DNA of 64,000 bases, taken from the NCBI GenBank assembly GCA_964016875.1, contig OZ024734.1:53612622-53676621 (forward strand), read 5' to 3'. The notes beneath the pieces are model-generated. The model worked only from the letters and a program-made list of their open reading frames with translations. It made no database searches and was not told the DNA's origin. Shown piece by piece: positions 48,963-60,189 of the stretch. Position 1 is the first letter of the stretch. Every line of letters begins with the position of its first letter. The translations under genes were made by a program, and so were the position numbers. Source of the stretch: Fallopia convolvulus (Eukaryota > Streptophyta > Magnoliopsida > Caryophyllales > Polygonaceae).

Positions 48963-51900
48963 TTAGATTGCCCCAATACTACAAGGCCAACCTAAATCAT
49001 CACTGCGGATGATTTTGAAAAAATTAAAAACTAAAGGTTGAAGACGAAACAATTGTCTTAACCTAACTAACGAGGAATCACCAATGCACAAATCCAAGCA
49101 AGAAGAAGCGATTGCATGACGAATCTGTGGAATGTTGACGTGCCTCCTTGCTAAGAAATCAGCGGCAGAATTCGCCTCCCGAAAACAATGAAAAAATACC
49201 ACCGCAGGAAAACCCGAAACCAAAAGTCGGATATCCTGGATAATTGAATATATTTCCCAAGGCACTTTCCAAATGTTTTTTAAAGAATTTATAAGAATGA
49301 GATTATCCCCTTCGATAATTAGCTTCTGATATGTAAATCTCTCCCTATTTTCAATCCCTCCAAGAGAGCCAGAGCCTCCGCTTTTAATACCGACATCGGA
49401 TGAAGAGGGACTCTATTACATGATAATATTTTATTGTTATGATCCCTAAAAATAAAACTAGCAAAAGTAGCATCATTCTTTTGTTTAGATGCATCAAAAT
49501 TAAGTTTGCACCAAGACTGGCGTGGTTTAATCCATGCAGATCCATTTTTCCTTTTAGGCCTATTACAATTTGATGTTTTCATTGTTATGTCCGCAGATTC
49601 CCAAAACATTAACTGGGAGAGCGCCAAATCACAAGGCAGAAGATGTGGAACAATCCTAGCAGGATTAAAGATTTTTGAATTTCTATGGTTCCAGATAAGC
49701 CACCATAAAAAACACAATATATTTTTATTTCTATTTAAATTAAGAGTCGAAATGAGGTTATCATTAAAACATCCATACGTACTTAAATCAAAAGAGCAAT
49801 TAATATTTTCTTCCAACTTTCCAATCATTTTTTTCGTAAAAGAACAATGGAAGCATAGATGATTTAAATTTTCATCTTCCAACTCACATAAAGAACAACA
49901 GTTAGGAACACAGTTATAAAAGTGATTTAGTCTATCTGTTGTAGGTAGGCTATCAGTACAAGCCTTCCAAATAAAATTTTGAATTTTTGGAGGTAATTTC
50001 ATTTTCCAAATCCAAGAATATCCCACTGTGGTAATGTTTCTTAATTCATTTAACAAAGCCGAAGCAGATTGAACTGAAAAAACACCATCCGCAGATGGAA
50101 TCCAAACAATACAATCATCAAACTTTGAAAGGGGAATCCGAATCTTCAGAATTAGTTCAATAATACAAGAAGGTAATATATTTTTAAGGGCATTCACATC
50201 CCAATCTTTAGAAGGGGTAATGTAATCAGAAACTTTCGCTAAAGAATCATTACAATCCAAATAACAAAGAAGGTTTGAGTTCCCAACCCACTTATTTGTC
50301 CAAAAATTTATCCTTTGTCCATTTCCTAAAACCCACTTAATTCCTTTGGAAAAATTATCCCTAATACTGAGTAGCCTGCCAAACTGCCAAGAAGTTGTTT
50401 TCTTCTGATATTGAAATAAATCTTGTGATCCTAAATACTTATCCTTAATAATTCTAACCCAAAAATTATGTGGTTCTGTTTGTATTTTCCAAAGAAGTTT
50501 CATCTGTAGTGAAGTATTCATATTTTGAGCTGTTCTAAGACCCATCCCGCCATTCTCTTTTGGAGTACAAATTTTGTCCCAACAACACAGAGGATGGTGA
50601 TTAGGCGTAAATTTATTCCAAAAAAAAGGATTTATTTATTTTATCAATATCGTCCCAAACTCCTTTCGGAAGTAGGAAACTTTGCATTAGGTAGCTTACC
50701 TGTCCTAATAGATTGGACTGAATTAGAACAGCTCTTCCAGCCTGAGATATCGAATTAGCCTTCCATTTAGATAGTTGTGATTTTAATTTTCCAATTGTTT
50801 CAGCGAACATAGCATTTTGAACTCTTCCTTTCAGGATAGGAATGCCTAAATATTTTTCCATAGTTGTAGTAACCTGTATATTTAATATACTAGCTAAAGA
50901 TAAAGTTGTATTTCTAGATATGTTTGTTGATGTTTGGAACGAGCTTTTTTGAAAATTAATAGAAAGACCAGAACTTCGAGTGAAATCAGTTAGAAATTCC
51001 TTAATAAAGTTCATATTGCCAAGGTTTGCATTTGCAAAAATAATTGTGTCATCTGCAAAGCTTAACAAGGGAATACAAGTCCCATTTTTAACTAACTTGA
51101 TCCCTACATGAGGGATCGTCATATCTGAGTCAATTTGTAACGTTCTAGCAAGATATTCCATTGCAATTATGAACAGAAAGGGGGATAACGGATCACCCTG
51201 TCGAATGCCACAAGTTGGAGAAAATTCACACCCTGGTTCATTATTGACTAGAACAGAGGAAGAAGAAGTAGAGACACATTGCATTACTAAATGTACCCAC
51301 TGCTGACTAAAACCAAATTTTAGGAGTATTTCTTTAATGAAATCCCAGTCTATCTTGTCATAAGCCTTTTCCATATCTATTTTCAAAGCCATCCATCCCT
51401 TATTGCCTTTTTTCTTTTTATGAAAAGAATGGAATATTTCATGGGCTATCAGAATATTATCCTGAATCAATCTCCCTTTAACAAAAGCACCTTGCAAAGG
51501 ATGAACTATTTTCGGTAACAGGTTTGATATCCGATTAGCTAGTATTTTAGTAATTACCTTATAAACTATATTACAAAGACTAATAGGTCTGAAATGACCA
51601 ATGGTCTGTGGATTATCTTGTTTTGGGATCAAAGTAATAAAGGATTTATTTATTACCCGTAACATATGTCCTGAATGGAAGAAGGCATTAACAGCTAAAA
51701 TTAACGAAGATCCCACAATGGACCAATACTGTTGAAAAAATTCCGCAGTAAAACCATCAGGGCCAGGCGTTTTATCTGATGGCATTGAAAATATTGCACT
51801 TTTAATTTCTGATTGCGAGGGCTCTTTATTTAAAACAATATTATCTTCATGATTTATTAATTCTGGAATACAATCCAAATCATCTTGTAGAAGGAAGCAT

Positions 51901-53138
51901 GAATTATTTTTAATAAATCTGGATTTCATTTCCGCAGTAATATGGTGAGATATTGATTCATGATCATAAATAATTGTACCATTCTTGGTTTGAAAACTTG
52001 TGGTTCTCTGTTTATAAGATCTAATTTTCGTAACAGATTGGAAATATTTTGTATTTTTATCCATATTTTGTAGATGTTTTACTTTCGCCCGTTGCTTCCA
52101 ATAATCATGTTGAAATTGTAAAAGAGTATTGTATTTATTTAAATGTCTTTGTAGTTTTCCTAATAAGATGGGGTTAGAAGAATCATATAATAACATCTCT
52201 TGAAGAGATTGTAATTGACTTTCTGAGGTCTTAAGTTGTTCATAATTATTATTAATGTGATGTTTAGCCCAAACTTTCGAATACTTCTTAAGCAGTTGTA
52301 GTTTCATATAAACTTTAAACATAGCAGAACCATCAAGATGATACCGCCATACTTTATGGACCAAAGGTGCATAATTCGAGTTTCGAAGCCATGCATTTTC
52401 AAATCTAAAAGGGAATTTTGTTTGTTTCTTACTCTTTGAAACGCAAAAACTTATAAGACAATGATCCGAAGTCGTAAAAGGATGATGATGTACTATTAGA
52501 TTATGGAATTCATGAGCTATGGATTGATGTATAAGGAGTCTATCCAATTTTTCAAAAGTATTCTGATTAGCTGTCGAGCTTTTTCGCCAAGTGAAAGGAA
52601 AACCCGAGCAAGTAGGCTCCAATAACCCGAAATGGTTTTTAAAATTAAGGAGTCGAGAGAATCTCGAGATAGAAGGTAAAATACCTCCTAATTTTTCCGT
52701 CGTACTGCAAATCTCATTCAAATCTCCTACTAGAATAAAAGGTAATTTAGACACTTCAATTAGATTTTGGAGACCATGCCAGAAGCAATTTTTTTCATTT
52801 TCCCTAGAAGGAGCATAAACAAAAATAATTAGAAACTTCAAATTGTTATGAGAATACCTCATAATAATAATATTGTTTGAATTGAAATATAGTTCACATG
52901 AATTAGTAAAAGAATTTTGACAAATGAGCAACCAAAGGCCTCCTTTGGTACCAAAACTTGGACAAAAGATTAATTTTTGAAAGCCACATTTTCTTATTAA
53001 GCAATTAGAAGGCTCAATGTCCGTTTTTGTCTCTGCCAAGCATAAGAAGTTTAATTTATTTAATTTTCTAAAGAACCCAATTTCTTCCCAAAAATTGGAT
53101 CGACGCACACCTCGAACATTCCAAAAGGCAATACTCAT
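48963..53138 (-). pseudogene. LINE ORF2 (EN-RT-zf-RNase H) with two single-base frame changes
   Basis: ATG at 53138 opens an 841-codon frame with the AP endonuclease (MSIAFWNVRGVRRSNFWEE, CLAETKTD, FVYAPSRENEKN, LVGDLNEI, TSDHCLISF) and reverse transcriptase (PGPDGFTAEFFQQYW, LKIDMEKAYDKIDWDF, GIRQGDPLSPFLF, FADDTIIF). It breaks at about 50622 in a run of eight T. The second piece, 50620-49330, continues RT, the zinc region (CCSLCELEDENLNHLCFHC) and the start of RNase H (KLNFDASKQKNDATF). Another one-base loss near 49327 leads into the last piece (49327-48963; FFHCFREANSAADFLARRHV). About 1,390 codons in total. Confidence 0.92.
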
Positions 53139-53806
53139 AAAAAACCTTTGAATAGTTGATGTTCATATAACCGTTCAACCCAACCTGTATGCACTCCAAC
53201 CCTATAACTGAACATATATTTAGTATTTAAAACATACAAGTATTCAAATATTGTCACCCTTTGAAGCAGAAGGGTTGAAACACCATAGTGCTTCTTATAA
53301 CAACAATTAGAGAGCATTTCTACAATTGTTTTTTCGTTACTACATGCTGGGGGAAACAAAATATGTTTACAACTGATTTGTTTACAATCATATATAAGAG
53401 TTTTGATTCGGCTAATAAGTTGACCACGATTCAAGAGATGAAGATACTCCTCATACAAATATAGTAAATCCCTGCATGTACAACACCATATATCAAAAGT
53501 AAAATTAAAATTTAAACACATCATATAATACTGAATCAAGGATAAGAACATTATATTAAACACTGCAGAGTTACATCTAGATAGGGTAGATATTATACAA
53601 AAGTCACCATTCTTAACATCATCTAAAAGACAAGTAGAAACACACACAAGCATAAGCTGAAAATTACCATGGCACCTACATGGGTTTAGCAAAAAGACCA
53701 TAAACCTAGGTCTATCAAAGGCAGGTTTGAAACAAACATAGGAAAGATAGGCATGAAGCTGTAATTTACATAATTCAGACCAAGCATCGAAGGGCACACT
53801 AATCAT
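53135..53806 (-). CDS. Extra open frame between LINE ORF1 and ORF2 (223 codons), unknown
   Basis: I do not recognise the product. The first ATG is at 53806, 7 nt after the ORF1 stop (53814), and the TGA stop shares bases with the ORF2 ATG (ATGA at 53138-53135). The frame is fully open and Cys/Leu/Phe/Tyr-rich (DIWCCTCRDLLYLYEEYLHLL, CKQISCKHILFPPACSNEK, MLSNCCYKKHYG). In the other near-complete LINE of this window ORF1 and ORF2 are only 27 nt apart, so about 670 bp are extra here. The exact fit between the two ORFs and the ATGA overlap suggest translation by termination-reinitiation, an inference. It could also be an ORF1-related remnant. Confidence 0.55.
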   Translation of the reverse strand: MISVPFDAWSELCKLQLHAYLSYVCFKPAFDRPRFMVFLLNPCRCHGNFQLMLVCVSTCLLDDVKNGDFCIISTLSRCNSAVFNIMFLSLIQYYMMCLNFNFTFDIWCCTCRDLLYLYEEYLHLLNRGQLISRIKTLIYDCKQISCKHILFPPACSNEKTIVEMLSNCCYKKHYGVSTLLLQRVTIFEYLYVLNTKYMFSYRVGVHTGWVERLYEHQLFKGFL

Positions 53807-53813
53807 TAACAGA

Positions 53814-55448
53814 CTAGTTCTTCTTAGCACGGGTTCTTTTAGGTTTCTTGGCTGAACTTGAAATGCCTAATGGTTTATCCATCACAACATCAACATCCTT
53901 ATGCTTAGGAGAATCAGAGGAGCTTTCCCCAGCAGACTTGATTTCCACCTCTTTTAAATGTTTTCTAAGAAAAGCTTGGGAGGACTCATATCCATTTCCT
54001 GCACCAGTCGACCCCATATAAGCCAACTGAGGAATTAGTGGGCCGGCAACATGGCCAACACCAAACCCAGGTGGAGCAATGGGAGAGGCACAGACAAATG
54101 GTTGCATCATCATAGTCTCGGGACATGGCAGATTCATAGCAGAGATTGCATAGGCCATTTGCTCTCTAGCAAGCAAGGCCTGGCCAGGGTCAATAAAAGT
54201 AGCAGGATCCATTGTAGTAAGCACATCATAAGCCATTACTGGAGTCATAGAAGCCATACTTGGTAAGGGTCCAGGAGCTGCTGCAACCCCAACAGGAGCT
54301 GGAACAGAAGGGACCCCTACCACAGAGGAAGCAAGATTTGCTGCATGCAAGGGATTGACAACATTGGATCTCACAAAAGTTAACCCAGATGCAGGTTTGG
54401 AGTTGACAGCCCTTCCCACAAGGTTTCCATGCAGTTTCAGCCTAGTTTGCTGAATAAGAGTTGCATCAGTGGTGTTACTATCCACAGTCAATTTGAGCTT
54501 TCTTGGCTGTATATTATTGAGGGGGCAATCATCAAAGACATGATCAGACTCCCCACAACAACCACAGCCCGGGGAAACAGTTTCATACCAAACTTTCAGG
54601 GTAATCTCAGAATTAGCATAAGCCAGAATTTTGATACAACCTTTGAGAGGAACAGAAACATCAGTATTGATCAGTACCCTATAGAACATCATTTTATTTT
54701 TTTAATTAGAGAGCTCATCAAGCCTGATGAAGTCTCCAACCATATTATCCCTAAGAATGAGATCAATAGCTGAGGGAGTGAAGAGATAGTAGGGCAAAGA
54801 TGGAATCCTTGCCCATACATCAGCTCGAATGACTTCATCATTTGAGGGATTAAACTCAGGATAGAAAGGGTATAGAGCTACTAACTTCCCCTGAACATGA
54901 TAAGGCCTTTTACTATAAACCAAGTCCCTCGATTCCCTATTTGAAAATTTGAAGAGAACCTAGAAATTAGAAAATTCCTGGAATAAAATTTCTCCCTTAG
55001 CCAATTCCTTCCAAGCTTCTTTCATTTTACCATTGATAAGGGTAGTGGAGACTGGTTCCTCAACCATTTTAAGAAGAAGGGTAAAATGCATGAGTTCATG
55101 CAAGTATTTCTGGACTGAGGGAATTGCAATTGGATTTGGTAAAGGTAAAGTACCAGGAGTAGTGTTTGCTTGCAAGATAGTGTTTGGCTGTAAGATATTA
55201 TCTAAAGGAATGAACACAACCTCAGCAGGAGGACTAACATGGTCATTGGAAGAATGAGAGAGTTCCTCATGAGTAGAAAGAGGGCCAGTAGGACTTAGAT
55301 GAATCTCATCATTGACAAAGGCATCATGATTTTGGTTATTAGAGAATAGAGCCCCAACAGGAAGATTCTCAATCTCCATGGAAGTAGGAAGTGGAGGAAG
55401 GTTAGGGAAATTAACCAAGGCATCCTGATAAGTAAAGGAATCAGACAT
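53814..55448 (-). pseudogene. LINE ORF1 (DUF4283/zinc knuckle) with two in-frame stops
   Basis: Begins at an ATG at 55448 and stays in one frame for 545 codons, interrupted by TAG at 54960-54962 and TAA at 54702-54704. After an acidic/Pro-rich N-terminus comes a DUF4283-like region (VLFKFSNRESRDLV, VIRADVWARIPSLPYY, GDFIRLDEL, MMFYRVLINTDVSVPLKG), a CCHC-type knuckle (CGCCGESDHVFDDC), a Pro/Ala/Met-rich linker and a basic C-terminus (KKPKRTRAKKN). Both stops could come from CAG/CAA by C-to-T change. The protein would bind LINE RNA. Confidence 0.87.
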
Positions 55449-55782
55449 GAAAACAGAGAATAAGCACAGTTTGGAGAATATAGATGGTGATGTACTGAAA
55501 AGGACCGGGGATAATAATAGAAGAGAGGGAGAGTCACTATATATAGAAGAGCCTCACATAGAAAGAAGCCTAGACATGAAGTCAGAAAAAGATTTGGAGC
55601 AATTAATGAACAAAGAGAATAAAGGAATATTAATAAATGAAGTCTCAGAGAAGAGAGAGCTTTCACAGAGAGAGATGAGATTCTAAGTCTGTAAATAAAG
55701 ATGTGCATGCAATAAATGCCCACATAAGTAAACTTTGAACAGTAATTTATCATGATGAATTTATTTAATGTCTCTGACTTAG

Positions 55783-56460
55783 CTATGTGAGGAAAACAAT
55801 CCTCCAACCATATAAAAGAAGAGAAGGAGTATACCTCATACTAATGTCAATTAAATCATGCAAACCTGAATAATAGTCTTTCAGTAGTTTATATCCTGGA
55901 TAATCCTGCCAATTAAAAATTATACAAACAGTAGTCATTTCATAATTCCTCAAACCGTGATTTGAATATTCCTCATGCTTCTTAACAGATTGTAAGGAGG
56001 GATGGTCATAAAGAAATATCCATAACTGGAAAAGAATTTGTGACTTCATCAGAACAAAATCTCTGCCCAATACCTTTTGAATAACTTTTTGAAAAGGTTT
56101 AATAGTAATTTGATAGTTTAACTGAACCCTCTGATCAAAATAAGATATATTATACCCATAGTTGTTAAAAAAGATGCAAAGGAACTCCCTATTTGCCCAG
56201 TCATATAGGAGATAGAGCTTTACCTGTTGAGTAACATATACTAAGTGAACTTTCAGAACATAATTCATACATGAAATTGTAGAGGATTGTTCATCATTAA
56301 GTTCAATAATCTTGTTGGACCATGGAGGAGCCAAATTCTCAACTCTGTCTACCAACCCAAACAAGGGCAAACAAAGGGAAAAAAAGCCAACCCCAAGAGT
56401 ACCAAACAAGAACCAGATTTTTGAGAGGAATAACTTATGTTTTTCAGGAGCAATGACCAA
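55783..56460 (-). pseudogene. Second open frame in the LINE leader (225 codons), unknown
   Basis: Overlaps the end of the 499-codon frame by about 110 nt in another frame and has no ATG at its left edge (first ATG at 56268). Contains IIELNDEQSS, WANREFLCIFFNNYGYNISYFDQ and a Lys-rich middle. A further 170-codon frame (55807-55295) overlaps its end in the third frame and runs into ORF1. The chain of overlaps is what one long frame of about 800 codons would look like after two frameshifts, but separate short frames cannot be excluded. Confidence 0.35.
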
Positions 56461-57848
56461 ATAATCATGGCCCTTAAATTCCCATCATGTGATCTTATTT
56501 CCCTCCAACACTTGTAGCAAGCCAGCAGCTCAACTTTAGAGAAAGCAAGACAAGATGCTCTCCAAAGGAGCCTCTGGACAAAACTACAACCATGGAAGGC
56601 CAATCTATGAGCAGTCCAATAGGCATTTGTATAGTAATTATTTAAAAGATAATTCATCCTCCTCCACACAAGAGAATTCATTCTCAACACTGAGATGTTC
56701 CACCAATGTGTACTGTTATATTTCGAGAACATTTTGTAACAAAGTTCAGTATTTAGGTTCAAGCTCATCTCAATCCAAAGAATGTACAAAAACTCAACCT
56801 TATATATGAGACTAAAGCCCCATATACTTAGGAATTTATGAAACATACCCAGATAAAAGACAAGAAGTTTTGAGATAAGGATTAGAAATACTATACCTGC
56901 CTCAGGAGACCAACACATGCCAAACATTTCTACAAGAACACCAAGATAGTAGCAGCAACAATCACTTTTAACAAAAGAGCACCAAAAGCAGACAAAGAGA
57001 CGACATTCAACCCCACAAACCAGGAGGGCAACCACTAAATTCCAAGGCCGCATAAGGGAACACTCCATAACAAGGTTTGAAACCCAACAATTGCAAATAG
57101 CAAAGGTAAACAGGCACAACAAATCATGGGAAACCAAACAACAGAAACCAGAATAACAAGGAGTACTAAATAGCATACAAACTAAGTCAAAATGAGACCA
57201 CAAATCTAGTTGAAGCTGAAGAATCAAGTCAGACATCATAAGAGACTTACAACATTCAACAAGAAACTGAGAAATTAATCCGAAAGGAAACTTACAAAGC
57301 CAAATAATCAAGCAAAGAGAGGTACCATTAACCAGAAGTATATCAAGGCCAACTGCATAAAACACTGACCTCAAACAAAACCAAGAAGATGGATAGGAAT
57401 ACATAACCTGATATGCAGAAGTCGTAGATAAAGAACCCACAAAGAGATTGTGTCTGGAAATGTAGACCACCAGAGGAGCTTCACCAAGAAGGAGAACCAT
57501 AGATTCGCAAAAGATACCTCCAATCAGCCACCAGATCTTGAAAATAATTTCCACAGCAATGAGGAAGCGGAACAAGTATGCCATCCAAGATTTGACAAGC
57601 CAAGAACGCCAGACAATAGGGTAGAACAAAGGCTCACACATATAAGTTTCAGCAGCAAGATCTACGAAACGAGCACTCCCAGATCTAGAAAATAGATCCG
57701 AAACGCTCAAGAGACACACAACCTTGCCAAAGGGGTAAGTAACATAGTAGGGATTGAAGAAATCATTCCAAGAAAATGAAATCAACAGAGGAAAGGGAGA
57801 GAGGAGAAAACAAGAGGCGGATTTACAGTAGGAATCATGATCGAGCAA
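56349..57848 (-). CDS. Unknown 499-codon hydrophobic open frame in the LINE leader
   Basis: I do not recognise this frame. It stays open for about 500 codons and further upstream toward the element's 5' end, with no ATG at the left edge (TTG there); the first ATG is at 57641, which would give 430 residues. It is rich in Leu, Phe, Trp, Cys and Tyr, with many stretches that look membrane-spanning, and a basic segment near the end (CYKCWREIRSHDG). The coding strand is T-rich and A-poor, which lowers stop frequency, but by my estimate (about 5% stops per codon) not enough to explain 499 open codons. It lies entirely inside the LINE, upstream of ORF1 and in the same frame. Function unknown; a captured or decayed upstream ORF is possible. 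Confidence 0.5.
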   Translation of the reverse strand: MLDHDSYCKSASCFLLSPFPLLISFSWNDFFNPYYVTYPFGKVVCLLSVSDLFSRSGSARFVDLAAETYMCEPLFYPIVWRSWLVKSWMAYLFRFLIAVEIIFKIWWLIGGIFCESMVLLLGEAPLVVYISRHNLFVGSLSTTSAYQVMYSYPSSWFCLRSVFYAVGLDILLVNGTSLCLIIWLCKFPFGLISQFLVECCKSLMMSDLILQLQLDLWSHFDLVCMLFSTPCYSGFCCLVSHDLLCLFTFAICNCWVSNLVMECSLMRPWNLVVALLVCGVECRLFVCFWCSFVKSDCCCYYLGVLVEMFGMCWSPEAGIVFLILISKLLVFYLGMFHKFLSIWGFSLIYKVEFLYILWIEMSLNLNTELCYKMFSKYNSTHWWNISVLRMNSLVWRRMNYLLNNYYTNAYWTAHRLAFHGCSFVQRLLWRASCLAFSKVELLACYKCWREIRSHDGNLRAMIIWSLLLKNISYSSQKSGSCLVLLGLAFFPFVCPCLGW

Positions 57849-57994
57849 GAGAGAATCAATCGAGAGAGGCGGCCAGAACCCTAGGAAAACAAAAATAAGG
57901 GGGAAAGAAAGAGGGGCGCGTGAGGCGCGTTCTTTTTTTCACATTGAACGGGTTTCTTCAGTGGACTCCAAGCATATGTGGAACACAAACTTTT

Positions 57995-58440
57995 ATTGGA
58001 GAATAAAAAGGCATGAAACTTCTCTTTTCTAACGTAAGCTAGAGGTTGACAAAGCGACAGACTACTACTACGGCCGGTGTTTAGTAATTTTTTAATTTAT
58101 TTTTTTGATTAGGTAAGATTTAGACAAAATTAATCTAAGACGGTAAAGACTAGTCTATAACATCTTTTTAGATGTGAATACCAAGTTATGGATGGTTTAA
58201 ATTTGAGTTAGGGAGACTGTGTGATTAAGTCGAACAATTTTGTCAACCACAATATTGTTTTCTCCAAACATATGGTAAATTTAAACTGAATTAAAGTTAA
58301 AGAGGTGAACTGTAATATTGGATATTAAAATTTCAATTTTACATGGGCACTTTGATGTCTTTTTGATGGAGTTAATCACAGTCAATTTATAAAAGTTAGA
58401 CTATGTCCTTGTCTTCAAACATAAGGACAATGTTACTGGT
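57995..58440. other. Intergenic between two LINEs
   Basis: AT-rich, no coding signal or element ends seen. Confidence 0.4.
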
Positions 58441-59116
58441 TTGTCCTCTATGGTCACCCTTTAGGTCACTTTTTTCAATCCTCAAATTTGAACTTAACGT
58501 TGGAGACGCCTCATATTCAATTTGCTCCACAACCTTTGCGCCAAAGTTGGGCTCCCTCACCAATTGGGTGGGTGAAACTTAATATGGACGGTGCATCAAG
58601 AGGTAATTCGGGTGATGCGGGAGGTGGCGGTCTGCTCAAATCTGATTCAGGTATCCTGCTGAAAAGGCCTTTATTTTCAAGTGTGGTTCTTGCGCTGCTC
58701 TCACAGCAGAATTATGGGCCCTTGCCCATGGCCTGAAAATTACTTCAGACTTGGCAGTGCAAAAACTTATTGTTGAATCAGATTCAAGTGTGGCTTGTTC
58801 CATGCTTCTTGATAGATCGTTGCTCACTCACCCCGACTACAATCTTATCAAATCATGCTGGGAAACTTTGGACAACACTCAATAGGATGTGATTATTCAA
58901 AAGGTTGCTCGCCAAGCGAATAGTGTTGCTGATAGCATAGTTCAATTTGCTTTTACTTGTAATTCGGATTTCATGTTTCTTCCTAGTTTACCTTCAAATG
59001 TTATGTATTTCATTTATCAGGATACTCCACCTGGTGAATATCCTCTTGAACCCTCTTCTTAATCAATACGGAGTAATATTTACAGGCCTTAGCCTGCTTT
59101 ATGACCCCAAAAAAAA
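58441..59116 (+). mobile_element. 5'-truncated LINE (RNase H end)
   Basis: RNase H text: WVKLNMDGASRGNSGDAGGG, then after one frameshift near 58680 ALTAELWALAHGLKIT, LIVESDSSVACSML, KVARQANSVADSIVQFA. A stop lies at about 58882. A 3' UTR with CAGGCCTTAGCCTGCTTTATG and an A8 tail (59109-59116) end it. The left limit is approximate, and no convincing target duplication was found. Confidence 0.8.
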
Positions 59117-60189
59117 GTCCCAGTTTTAAGGATTAATACGATCTTACACTTTTGTAGCCATATTTGTAGGGGTCTTATATTTTCGTCTCTAATGATGAAT
59201 TGACACGTGGCTTTGTTTGTTGAAATACCCACTACATTTAACAACATTTAGTAATTATACAAAGGGAAATCAGAAATAAAAAATTAATTCTCAATAAGCC
59301 AAAACATTAACTTAATTTTTTATTTTCTTGTATCCATTTTGATGTAGTTTTTCCACTCTCCTGTGTTGGATGCACTTGTTTGATTTTCATAGACTACCTT
59401 AGAATATTAGGATTTTCTTTGGACTTAAGTCTGTTTGGTAATTTTTCTAGGTTACTTGTTTGTTTGTTGTTTTATAGGTTTAGCTTAAGTCTAACACGTA
59501 TTTTTCCGTTATTAGAATCTATGGTTGGGTATAAAACGAGTTGATGGGCGTGGTCGTTGGCGTTTGAGGCTTCTAAATATCATCCATTCCACCGTGGCAA
59601 CTTCACATGCCCTTTTCCTTATCAAAGCTAACCATTTTGATAGTCTTGCCGCGACACTTTGTCTCTCTTATGCTAAGCTCGCCCTTTTTCCAAACACCTA
59701 TTGGTACCTTTATCCAGTTGTTGTATTCTCTTTGCTTGTTTGACGTGTCTTGTTTGCCTGTTGTTGTCGTCGATTTTCTAACTACCGTCTCGATGACCTC
59801 CCGGTTGTTTAACTTTATCTAAAAACCGAATTCTTACCTACTCAAAAAAATTATACTAGTATTTATTTATTTTGGTCAAAAACATTTTACTACATTTATT
59901 TGGTGGAGTGAAGTCTTTTTTAGAAAAGAAAACTATACATGGCTCCCCACTAATTTCTTCAATTCATTTATTTACTAATACTCCAATATTTTGCTTAAGC
60001 GCCTAATTACCCATTAACCAAGTCCAATTAGTGCCTGCCATGAAAAAATCAGCATCCATTGCAATTATCTACTATTAAACCACTTGGACTCGTTCCTCCT
60101 TATCTCCCCACTTCCCAAACTGCATTCATTTCAGACGCTCCTGCTTCTTCTCTCGACACAACTAAATCCGTGGCGATCAATTCGGCGAG
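59117..60189. other. Flank and 5' region of the glutaredoxin-DEP gene
   Basis: Includes unrecognised T-rich sequence at 59380-59860 with short frames, possibly another LINE tail but without diagnostic motifs, then the presumed promoter and 5' UTR of the next gene. No TATA box is certain. Confidence 0.4.

Larger units (their letters stand above)
48921..57979 (-). mobile_element. Full-length 9.06-kb LINE with extra open frames
   Basis: A perfect 15-bp target duplication, GGAACACAAACTTTT, flanks it at 48906-48920 and 57980-57994. The tail is a T run on the given strand (48917-48928, overlapping the duplication). Reading right to left: a 2.5-kb leader with open frames of unknown kind, ORF1 (55448-53814), an extra frame (53806-53135), ORF2 (53138-48963). 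ORF2 has only two single-base frame changes and ORF1 two stops, so this is the youngest LINE here. The usual plant L1 is 5-7 kb, so this one is long because of the leader and the inserted frame. Confidence 0.93.

Noticed and set aside
55295..55807. 170-codon frame as a separate LINE gene
   Set aside because: No ATG at its start, and it overlaps ORF1 coding sequence in another frame; kept only as a possible fragment of the leader frame.
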